Shown piece after piece: positions 21,839 to 33,900 of a stretch of 64,000 nt of DNA. The DNA is from Pollenia angustigena. Lineage: Eukaryota; Arthropoda; Insecta; Diptera; Polleniidae. The notes beneath the pieces are model-generated. The model did no database searches, was not told the DNA's origin, and worked only from the letters and a program-made list of their open reading frames with translations. The translations under genes and the position numbers were made by a program. Numbering within the stretch: the first letter of the stretch is position 1; each line of letters starts with the position of its first letter. The stretch is taken from contig OV884057.1 of NCBI GenBank assembly GCA_930367215.1, positions 198,699,621-198,763,620 on the forward strand, given 5' to 3'.

Positions 21839-24800
21839 GTAAATTTTTGTTATATTTTTTACTTGAAATTTATTTATTTTTTATAATTTATTTTTCTTAA
21901 TTGTGCAAAGTTTTTTTGTTGCATTGGGCTATAAATACATTTAATATTTTCTTCTCTTTAAGGTATCGTATAAATTAAAATTACCTGTGGAAGAACTTTG
22001 CAAAGAAGTTAAAGTAAGTAAAAGAGGAATTTTTAAATAATTTTTTTTGTTAAACTTTTAATCAGTGTTGCCAGAACAATGGAAAAATCTTTAAACTTAG
22101 CTTCTTCTTTTCTAAAACGTTAACCCCGGGTCTCCACGTAGCAATATTTACTGCGGCAAACGTCAAATTTGATTGCTCCATTAAATTTGCGATGTATAGA
22201 CCGCAAATTGCCACGAGTGGCAATCCATTGCGCAATGATTGCTCTTCTGATTGCTTGAGCAATTATTGCTTACCCCGGGTCGCCACGTAGCAATATTTAT
22301 TGCGGAAAACGTCAAATTTTATTGCTCCATAAAATTTGCGACGTATAGACCGCATATTGTCATGAGTGGCAATTCATTGCGCAATGATTGCTCTTCTTAT
22401 TGCTTGAGCAATTATTGCTTACCAATCTGCTGTAAAATGAGTTGTCATTTATCTGACATTTCATTTCTCTGTACGTTTGTTTATGGCAAAGCAATTTAAC
22501 GTGTTCTCCAGCAATATAATCAGCAATTATTGCTCCATTGTTCTGCCGACGTTATTGCTTGTACTTATCAATAAAAATTGCTACGTGGAGACCCAGCGTT
22601 AGCAATCTGCTGTCAAATTGTTGTCATTTATCTGACGTTTCATTTCTCTAAACGGTTGTTTATTTATTTGTGTGTTTATTTATTAAAGAAGCAATCAAGA
22701 AAAAGCCGCCAAGTGAAAAAATACTTCAACAAAATACAGAAAAAGTTTTTATATATTATATTTTTAAATAAACGTCAATATCAACAAAAGCAAACGACGA
22801 ATTTGTTTTTTTTTGTATATTTTTTTTATTTTTTCAGTAGAACAATACTAATTTTATGTTTTTTTTTCATACGCAAATAAACAAAAAAGTTATACAAAAC
22901 ACAGCTACGACAATTACAATAAATTATTTTATTAATTTAATTTATTAATTAAAAAAAGAAAATTTAACAACCACTTCAAAACACAACATAAAATTTTTGT
23001 TATAAATACAGCCACAAAACTTTATACAACTACTGGCGGTGAAAATTGCAAATTTATGGCAAAGCAATTTCAAGTGTTCTCCAGCAATATAATCAGCAAT
23101 TATTGCTCCATTGTTCTGACATTTTTCTGCCGACGTTTTTGCTTGTACTTAGCAGTAAAAATTGCTACGTGGAGACCCAGCGTAAGGTAGGGAAAATCAG
23201 AATGATTTTTTTTTTAATTACGATTGAAAAATGCTTCCAATAGATGTTATTGTGATTTTCCAAAAGTAAAACTTATGGATTTTATGTCGGTGTCTAAAAT
23301 TTTCTTTTAAAACCTTAACTTTTATAGACTTTTTAGTAGGGTGTAACTATACTTTTTGATACGATACCGATACTCAAAATAAAATATCGCCGATATCGAT
23401 ACAGATACGCATATTTAATTTGAATTCAAGTACAAATTAGCAAAACAAAAAATTATACAAAATTACAGTGTAAGATGTTATAGATTTTTAAATATTTAAT
23501 AAGATTTTATAAACAAAGAATAAAACTTGATTTCATGATAATATTAAGAAAAATTTTTTTACAACAGCATAAGAATATAATTATGTATGTATTAACATTA
23601 AAAAAATTAACATTTACACAATTTTCGTTTAACACTAGATGGTAATAGCCTTTTCACACTTGTCAACATTTAACATCAATTTACGAAAATGATGGAATTT
23701 TCCCATAAGAAATACATAGGGCTAAAAATCAAAATTTTTCAACATCTTTATAGCCTTTTTACACTGATCAACATCTAACATCTACCATCAATTTCCCACC
23801 ATTTGCGAAGATGTTAAGATCTTTCCATAAGAAATACATATGGCTAAAAAACAACATCTTTAAAAGATGTTCCTATCTCATTTTATTCCATTCTACATCT
23901 TTCGATTATTTTAGTGTCATCACTAGAAAAGTGGCAATAAGTTATATTATTATTGTGGCATCACTGACAAAATGGAAGTTGCTTTGAAAGCAGCGTTACC
24001 ATTTGTCAAGTTTTATCTTTTATTGCAATGTTTTTTTGTTAAGTATTTTTTATATTTTTAAACAAATTGAACTTAAAATACATTTTTAAGTTTTCTTTTT
24101 AAATGTTGGCACTTTTGTGAGAAAAAAACATTTTTAATTTAAAAAAATTTTTTTTTCAAAAATGGTGACATTTTTGTTTGATGGCAGATGTTAGATGTGA
24201 GCAATGTTAACGAGTGTTTCACATTTTCTACATCTTTGATGGTAGATGTTAGATGTTGATCAGTGTAAAAAGCCTATTACAGCATGTTACTATCTCATCT
24301 GTTCCCTTTTACATTTTTCGATTCTTTTAGTGTCATCACTAGAAAAGTGGCAATAAATTCTGTTATTATTGTGGCATCACTGACAAAATGGAAGTTGCTT
24401 TGAAAGCAGCGTTACCATTTCTCAAGTTTTTCCTTTTTTGCAAGCCTTATTTTGCTTAATTTTGCTAAAATGATTAAACGAAATGAATTAGAAATACATT
24501 TTGGTGTCATCTTTTGAAATGTTGGCACTTTTGTAGAAAAAAAGTATTTAAAAAAAAGAAAAGTTTTTTTTTCAGAAATAATGACATTTTTTATTGATAG
24601 TAGATGTTAGATGTTTCAAGTGTGAACGCGTATTTCACATTTTCAACATATTCCATGCGTTCCTCCGAAATGTATGCAAGTGTACAAAGGGTATAACTGT
24701 TCGTCGAATTGACGAAGCTCATTTATTCTTCATCGTATAACTTTTCTTATGTGTATCAGGGATGATAAAGTGCCCCGGTAGGCTAGCTAGTAGTGAGCTA

Positions 24801-24896
24801 GTCTATCAACCCCGGGGTTGCGGGTTCGATTCCCGCCAGAGACTCTGGTTTCTTTCCTGCAGACAAGCGTCAAACTTCGCGGGGATTAGCATAGGG

Positions 24897-24938
<42 letters not shown>

Positions 24939-27900
24939 CAATTGTACATACTTTTTTCGGTACTATTGGCATTGCAAAAGTACTGAAGTACTTTAATGAC
25001 ATGTTAAGTACAATTAAAAAATTTCAAACATTGAACATTGAAGCTTTTTGGTCTAGCGATGGATAATTGAAAAATAAAATTAATATACTTATGCTTTCAG
25101 ATATCAGTAGAATTGCCAAATATATATGTATTTTTTATACCACATTCGTCGGCGAATGTGGAACATATTTTTTTTTAATAAAAACAAAGCAAAGATATCT
25201 CTTTTATGTAAATATTGTATCGACAAAATGTTAACTATAGTCTAATGAGTCTTGTTGCTATAGTTTTAAATTAACAAAAAACTTATTAATTTATAGCGTT
25301 ACGTTATGTACAAGTTCATTAAAAACTGATTTCCTATATAAATCCGACTTTGATGTCATTGAAAAATAATAATAAAATGATTATTGTGTTCCTTATTTAA
25401 CTTCGTTTACATAGTATGAACTATATGAATACTCTGTTATTGAATTCAGAGGAAGACTTTTTAGCTTGATTTCTTGAAGAACGGTCAAACGCTGTATAAG
25501 GGCTTTTAGCGGGATGCGAAATCCAAAAGAAATTTACTTTCCATGACAATATTTTTTGGACTTGATACTCTGTTAAACATATTTTTACCCTGTTCCACTA
25601 TCATCCTTATAAAAATTAGCCCTAAGCTCTTTATAGGAGCGAAAGGAACTAATGTACAATATAAAATAAAACCTGATTAAAAAATAAAACCCTAGTTCTA
25701 GTACAATTAGGGTCTTAAAAGTACAATTTTTTATTGAATTAAGTACAATTTTGAAAATGCCATTTATCATCCCTGATGTGTATTCAAATTGCGCTCTCTT
25801 CTTCACAACGTTATCTGATGATGAAAGCTTTAAAATGTTTATTACATAATTTGAAAACACAAAAAAGAGTTAAAATTTGTATCGAATATTGTGAGAGAAA
25901 AAGAACTTGCATATATTTTTTATACTAAACAAATTTTGTTGATTTTTTAATTTAAAAATCGATCCGCTAAAATTTTTCTTTAAATAGTTCGACAAAGAGT
26001 AACCTTAATGTATTAAGAGTAACCTTCCAGAGATAGACAATTTCACAAGTCCGTTTGAGCCAGGCCTGCAGTGGAAAATAGTCTACCAGATGCCACAGAT
26101 CTAGTTTAGAGTTTTTTTAACATGTCATTGCAGCCGTAAACAAGTGGATCTTCTTCTTAAAGGCTAGCTTACAATATTATACATACCCAGCGGGAAAAAG
26201 AAGGAGTACGGATGCCTTCTAGAAGGGTCTGCTCATAGAAACTAGTGTGGAAGGTGTATCTTATATTTTATACCAAAGAGCCGAGGGATGCGATTTCCAT
26301 GCAAATGCATGTTTTTTGTCGATAGTCTAATAACGATGTCGACCAATTATCTTTTCGAATCATTTAATAAAGTTAAAATGGCCTCGATTTGTTCTTGCAT
26401 ATTGTTGCATATTTTGGTGAAAATGCATATTTTTGCATATTTAGGGTTTAAATGCATATTTTTTGCATATTTTCACATTTTTGAGTGATTTTTTTTTAAT
26501 TTCCATATTATCAGGTCTGTTCTGAAAATCACATTTTATGAAAGTGATTTGAAATCACAAGAAAGGTGTTATGGGCATATTATTTTGTGATTTCAAAACG
26601 ATCAGCTACGTAAACAACTTTTTGAAATCACTTTGTTATTTTTGCGACTATTGTAGGATGACCGTCATAATAAATTAGTTAAATTTAATATTCAATGTGT
26701 TGTTTATTAATTGTTTATGCAATAAAATATTTTATTTGCAACAAATCCTTTAAAAATAAGAAAATTCGACGACACTAAAAAAATGATATTTGCTTTTGAG
26801 ACTTCTGTTGTGATTTCAGTTTGTTTCTTTTTTAGTTGAATTAAAGATCGCTAATTTGCTAACAGCGGCATGAAAGCAAAGTATAATATTTATTAAAAAT
26901 CGTAAGAGCTGTAAAGAATCACAGGAAAAAATCGCTTCTATCGCGAAAATGGCTAAATTCGCGGAAAATTGCAAGCTTGTAAACAAGCCCTAAATTTTAT
27001 TTGAAATCGCTAAATGGGTAAAAAAATAAAAAAAAAAATAAAAAATATTGCAAAAATGACGAAAATTCGCGAAAATTTTTTATATTTCAAACGAGCCATA
27101 AAATTGATTGAAAGTTCCAAAAACTATAAGGAATGGCAAAAATTCGGTAAAAATGTCTAAATTAGCGGAAATTCGCAAAAATTTGCTAACAGCGGCATGA
27201 TAGCAAAATTCTACTATTTATTATAAATCGTCACAAAATCACATGTGATTTTCAGAACAGACCTGTATGAAAAAAGTTTTTAAAAATATTTTAAATACAC
27301 AAAAAAAAAAATTTAACTTAAAAAACTTTGAGTCAAGGCGAATTCATACAAGGTGGTCTTATTTTGAAAACGTTTTACAACACTGTTAAACATTTTAACG
27401 TTGTGTCAAAAATTTAAAGAAATATTTGATTTTGTTTTTATATTAAATTGTGTTTGTTTGAAATTTTATAACTTAAAAAAGTTTTAAATTTCACAATTTT
27501 AATAGAAAATTAAAGAATTTAGTTAAGATTCCCCAGAACCAACAGGACGGTATACCATTTTGACACAAGGTTAGTAATCAGCTGTTGCTTACGAAGCAAG
27601 ATAAGTTCACCTTGTGTAAATTCGCCTTGCTTTGAGTAATTTAAGTATGTTGCCTTTTTCCGGATCCTACAATACTTAGTTTAAACATAGAAATACATAT
27701 TACTTAAAAAGAAGGAAGTATGTAATATTTGGCTGTGCTGAATCATTGATACCCTCCACCAAGAATTAGAATGGGATATGTTATAAATTATAAACCAATC
27801 ATCATAAAATCTAACCACGCAAGGGTTTATTCGTTACGGTGTTAGGGATATTAAATGACGTTCCGAGAGTACGCTTTATATCGGATCTTTGATAAATTAT

Positions 27901-30900
27901 AAATATTGGCCGATCATTACTTAATTTTATAGTTTCATTTAGGCGTACCAAGAGTGGGCTTTATATGGGCCCTATGATCAATTACTAATTATTAGCGTTT
28001 TAAAAAGATTTTCGAAATCGAATTTATATGAGTCCTATTGTCGCTTAACAAAGTAATGTTTTTTTTTTCTTTAAAAGAATTACGATGCTGCAATAGTACG
28101 TTCCGATACCAAGATCACAAAACAGGTTTTAGAAGCTGGAGCTGGCAGTTTAAAAGTTGTCGGACGCGCAGGCGCTGGTGTTGATAATATTGATGTACCC
28201 GCAGCGACAGAAAATAAAGTTATTGTATTGAAGTAAGTACTTAATACTACCCAACAAAAATGAAATCAAACATTTGATATGAAATGACTTTATCATTTGG
28301 AATGAAACACAATTTTTAAACGTTTTTCAATTGTTTGACTTTAATATTTAAATTCAAATTGAAAATGATTTGAAAATAAACATTTGACATAAAATTGTTT
28401 TATCAAATTGATGTCAAATTGGTATCAAATGTTAAATTCAAATCAAAAATAAATTCGGTAATACTAAAGTGAAAAATAAATGTAAATATTAAAAATGGCG
28501 ATTAAAGTAAAATTTTTACTTCGTTGTTAACCCTACATTTCCACAGCAAACGAAAAATCGAGGAAACAGCCGATTGGCTGAAAGTACAAACATTTTGTGG
28601 ATGTTAGTAAAAAAGTGTGTGTGTATTGAGTTTTTCGAACTTGCACTTGCATGTGGAAACGGGTGGTAAATGTGTTTTACAAGTGAATGCTTTATTTCTT
28701 TTGAAAAATAAAAAAATAGTTGTGAGTAAATACAATAATTAAGAATACGAATAAAAAAATATAAAACGGGGAAGTGAAGAAATTATAAGTTTGTTGTATG
28801 GTCGCGATGCTACAATCCTTAAAATAAAAGGGAGCCAAGTATTTCATCTTTCCATGAATTTGAGGACGGAATGAACAATATTTAATTTTTTAGCTATGGT
28901 GCCGAACAAGGCGAATTTATAAAGGTGGCCGCATCATGAGATATAGTTATGCTAGCTATCCCTTTTTATTGAAAAATACTATGTATTTTGTTTTTGTAAA
29001 AAGTTAGAGTGAATGTCAGAAATATTTGTTGAAAATACACAATTGCTTAAGAAACTCCTCAATTGCAAATTATTTGTGGCTCTACTTATTCCTTACGCAT
29101 TTTTAATTTCTTGTGTTTATATTTTTTAATTTTTTTTTGTTTGACATTATTTAAATAAGTTTTTTTTTAACTATTTAAATTTTTATTGAATTAATTTTTT
29201 CACAAAATGTAAACAAAGCTTGACATTCAGTATACACACAAAAAAATAAACAATAAACAGATGATTGGAAAATGTCACCTTTATGAATTCGCCTTGGTGC
29301 CGAATATTAAGCTGACAGTTAATTTAAAAAATAAGGAATTTAATTAAAAACAAGTTAGAGTGCTATATTCGGCTGTGCCGAATCTTTGATACCCTCCACC
29401 GACAGTTCGAATGTTTAAGGAGTAATATTTGTATGATGTTATTATAATCTTAAACTGTGACGATTTGTTATTAATTATGGTTTAAGTCAACCAAACTGTT
29501 TTCCGGTAGAATGGTTTATAAGGGGCCTAGGGTAAATTATGGACCTATCATCACGAAATTTCACAGCGTCATTTCTAGTCCTTTAAAACTGTGACGTACC
29601 AATTTCTGTTATGATAGCATTATTAATTATGGTTTTAGGTGTACTGAACTGTTTTCCGGGAGTAGGGTTTCTATGGGGCCTAGAGTAAATTATGTACCGA
29701 TCTTCACGAAATTTCACAGGATCATTTCTTGTCCTAAAAAACTGTGACGTACCAAATTTTGTTACGCTAGCGTTATTTTTTACGGTTTTAGGCGTACTAA
29801 ACTGTTTTCCGGGAGTAGGGTTTATATGGGGCCCAGGGTAAATTATGGACCGATCTTCACGAAATTACACAGTTTTATTTCTTGTCCTATAAAACTTTGA
29901 TGTACCAAATTTTGTTATGATAGCATTATTTTTTACGGATTTAGGCGTACTAAACTGTTTTCCGGGAGTAAGTTTATATGGGGCCCAGGGTAAGTTATGG
30001 ACCGATCTTCACGAAATAACACAATTTTATTTCTTGTCCAATAAAACTTTGATGTACCAAATTTTGTTATGATAGCATTATTTTTTACGTTTTTAGGCGT
30101 ACTAAGTTGTTTTCCGGAAGTAGGTTTTATATGGGGCCTATGGTAAATTATGGACCGATCTTCACGAAACTTAACAGTTTAATTTCTAGTCATATGTAAC
30201 TGTGACTTGCCAAAATTTGTAATGATAGCATTGTTAGTTAGGGTTTTAGGCTTAATATACTGTTTTCCGGGAGTAGGGCTTATATGGGGCCTAGGGTAAA
30301 TTATTGACGGATCTTCACGAAATTTCACAGCGTGATTTTCAGTTGAATAAAACGAATTGCTGCGAAATCTTATATCATTCTGTGCATTTTTCCACCATTT
30401 ATGTTAGTTTTTGTAACAAAATTATCAATTTTTTTTAGGTGGTGGTTCCACATTTTGATTCATAGCTCAGATCCTATTGAACCGATTTTGCTGAATTTCA
30501 ATCCCAAACTGCTTAGGATAACTACAAGCAATTTGACACCAAGTTTGTTGATTTCTTTTGAGTTTTTCGAAAGTGAGCGTGTTTTCAACAGACGGACAGA
30601 CGGACAGACGGACAGACAGACGGACATGGCTAAATCGACTTAAAATTACTCAAGGACCCAGAATATATATACTTTATAGGGTCTGAGATGAATAGTAAAA
30701 AAGTTTCACACGGAATGACAAACTGAATATACCCTCTTCACAACTAATTGTGGTGGAGGGTATAAAAATTTTATTTATGCTCCACATTGTATTATAATCC
30801 ATATTTGAGAATAAAGTTTAAAAGCAAGTTGAAAATAAAGGCATTTTTCAATTTGAAAATAATTTTCCCCTTTTTGTTGAGAATGCTATGATTTTCAAAT

Positions 30901-33900
30901 CATTATCAAACGTTTGTCGTTTGAGAAAACGTTTGATTACAAATCATTTTCAATTTTAAATCAGACCTCCGTGTTTTTTTGGGAAAGTGTCAAAAATAAA
31001 ATTAAAAGTCTTTAAATTTAAAAAGATTTTATTACTTTAGTTTGGGGCGAACTTAGTTTAAGATCTTGGCTAGATAAAAAGGTCTCGTAAGGAATTGATT
31101 AACCGAACATTATCAAGGATATTTTAAGTTTGTGTAAAGCGCAACTAGCTTAAGCAGTTAGTAACAAAAAAAGGGAAACATTTTACCAACATGGGCCCAA
31201 AACACAAGCTTATTTGCTTGTTGGCGTTACGTTACAAAAAGTAGACTTTTCGGTAGACATGCCCATACATGTATTTAAACTTCAACAAAAGCGAATTTAA
31301 ATAAATGACAAAATTTAATTCTTGTAACTAAAACGCATAAATATCTTATATGTAAAGGGTGGTTAAATTGTAAGGGCCGATGTTGAATGTGAACCACACC
31401 TAAACGCCAAGTTTTTTTCCGAATTTTATTTGACATTTCTCTATTTCAGACTTACTCAATTTGAACCATGGAGAGATACACAATCCAACAACGTGTTAAA
31501 GTTATCCAGACTTATTATGAAAATGGGCGTTCAAATCGAAATGCATATCGTGCACTTCGTGATAAGGCACATTTTCACCTCAGTGGATTCGTCAATAAGC
31601 AAAATTGCCGCATTTGGGTGAATGAGAATCCAAGAGTGATTGTCGAAAAACCAATGCACCCACAAAGAGTGACTGTTTGGTGCGGTTTATGGGCTGGCGG
31701 CATCATCGAGCCGTATTTTTTCCAAAATGAGGCCGGTCAGGCAGTTACTGTGAATGGTGTTCGCTATCGTGAGATGATAACGAACTTTTTATGGCCCGAA
31801 TTGGAAGATATGGATGTGGACGATATGTGGTTTCAGCAGGACGGTGCCACTTGCCACACAGCTAACAAAACAATGGCTCTTTTGCGCAACAAATTCAATG
31901 GCCGTGTTATCTCACGTAATGGCGATGTCAATTGGCCGCCAAGATCATGTGATTTGACACCGTTGGACTTTTTTCTTTGGGGTTATTTGAAAGAAAAGGT
32001 GTACGTCGATAAGCCAGCAACAATTCAAGAGCTAAAGGATGAGATAATTCGGCACATTAACGGCATAGAACCTCCATTATGCCTCAGGGTCATCGAAAAT
32101 TTGGACCATCGGATGGAGGTGTGCCGCCGTGGTCGCGGCGCCCATTTGGCCGATATTTTGATCCATACATAATTGAGTAATACCAATATATCATAATAAA
32201 ATAAAATTACAATAATTTCCTAAATAGTTTGTGTTTTATTCAAAATCAACATCGGCCCTTGATTTTACCACCCTTTATATACTAAGGTGACCATACGTAC
32301 TCTTTTTTTTTTTTTTTAAGGGCATGATTAATATTTGTTTATTTTTTATAAATTATATAAAATATAAATATTATTTCACGGCGGTCACTGGTTTTTTCGG
32401 TCAAATCGTATGGAAAATGTCTTGACATGCTCCTTCTGAACTCTCATACACTTGCAGTATGAAATTTTGAATAAGCAATGAATTTTTAAGTTTCGTTATT
32501 TTTTTTTTAATAATTTTGCTTATGTATAAGTAAACAAAACTTTCTATACATAGGTATGTAATTTTTTTAATTTACTTTACATATATAAATATGTGAATAT
32601 AAACTTATCTGTAAAATATGTAAAAAATCTTGAATTCAAATACATACATTTTTTACTTTTTTCCTTATGTCCTCTATTTTACAGACATACATGTACATAT
32701 GTATATGACTGTCTGTACATATTTTTAGGCTCAATTAACTTTTGATAATGTGTAAATTTGCTTGTCATAAAACGTTAATACTCCCACACAATAAATTTAC
32801 ACTTAAAATCTATTAAAACGAAAATACTTTAAATATTGCCTCACTTAAATGTTTAAGCGTTGACAAAATTTTTTTGGGTCAATTACCTCTTTATAAATTG
32901 AAAATTTTTGATATTAAACACATTTAAACGTGATGAAATACGCCCACACAAATAATAACATGCAAATATTCCGTTAGCTGAAGCAATTGCAGAGAAATTA
33001 AAAAGACCAATTGGAAAAAAGTGGTACTATAATGACATGCCAGCGTTTCAGAATAAAAAATTTCTTTAAATTTCTTCATACAATTTTGTTAACAAGAACG
33101 ATTTATTCTTATTTTATTATCAATACATAGTTTTTATTATATTAACTCATTGATTTAAAGAACAAATTGCTTTATTTTTGGAAACAACCCGATGCACTGT
33201 TGCCAGAAGTGCAGATTTCTCTGCATTTTGCTGATTTTTCGTTGCAAAAATGACGAAGTGAGATTTGCAGATTTTTGCTATCAAATTGCAGATTTTTTGA
33301 AATTGAAGAAATTGTAAAAATTGGACTTTTATATTGAACTTTGTGACTAACTTTTTAAAAGATCGGATTTTGGGATCAATTAAAAATTTTAAAAGGAATA
33401 AATTCAAAGATTTTAGTTAAATCAATATTTGAAATTTTATAAACAGTTTCCAAATTTAATATGCAAAGAACATAATCGTGCCTTTTGGTTAAAAAAAATT
33501 TGCTTTGTCACATTCATCAGCTAATGTGGAACCAATATAAAGTTAATATACATAAATAAAACAAAGCAAAATCGTTCAGATAAAAAATCGCTTCAAGGAA
33601 TTTTGTACACAAAAGACTTCCTTAAATTAAATAAATCAAATTATTTTAATACTCTCATTCAAAATAAAATTTTACGACAAATGACTTCTGAAATTTACAA
33701 TAGATAAATGTATAAAATTATTTTATATACGATGATATGATATTATGTATGCACAATGTTTTTGAATATACATTTAAGTATATAGATCTATACATACATT
33801 CATATTATATAGATTTTTTCTCTTTTGTATATATTAACTTTCAATTTTAATGTACCAAAAAAATGTTAGATATCGGCTTATGTTTTAGTTTGATGTACGA

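Larger units (their letters stand above)
28250..30983. mobile_element. CCCAACAAAAA-ended MITE starting 17 bp after the exon 3 donor
   Basis: The left end CCCAACAAAAATGAAATCAA follows TA. The right end, inverted, is CCCAAAAAAACACGG. TCAAACATTTGA and CAAACGTTTG motifs fill both halves. It now contains three further insertions: 28533-28668, 28907-29296 and 29349-30767. Confidence 0.6.

Noticed and set aside
22062..22880. Open frames in PHGDH intron 2
   Set aside because: They are translations of the nested PIF-like MITE arms on both strands.
24770..24840. A genuine tRNA gene
   Set aside because: The B box is perfect but the cloverleaf is poor, and the unit continues into a non-tRNA tail with 35 A residues; a SINE explains it better.
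29498..30350. Simple satellite array
   Set aside because: The units are always enclosed by the same left and right REP-A ends, so they belong to a dispersed element.
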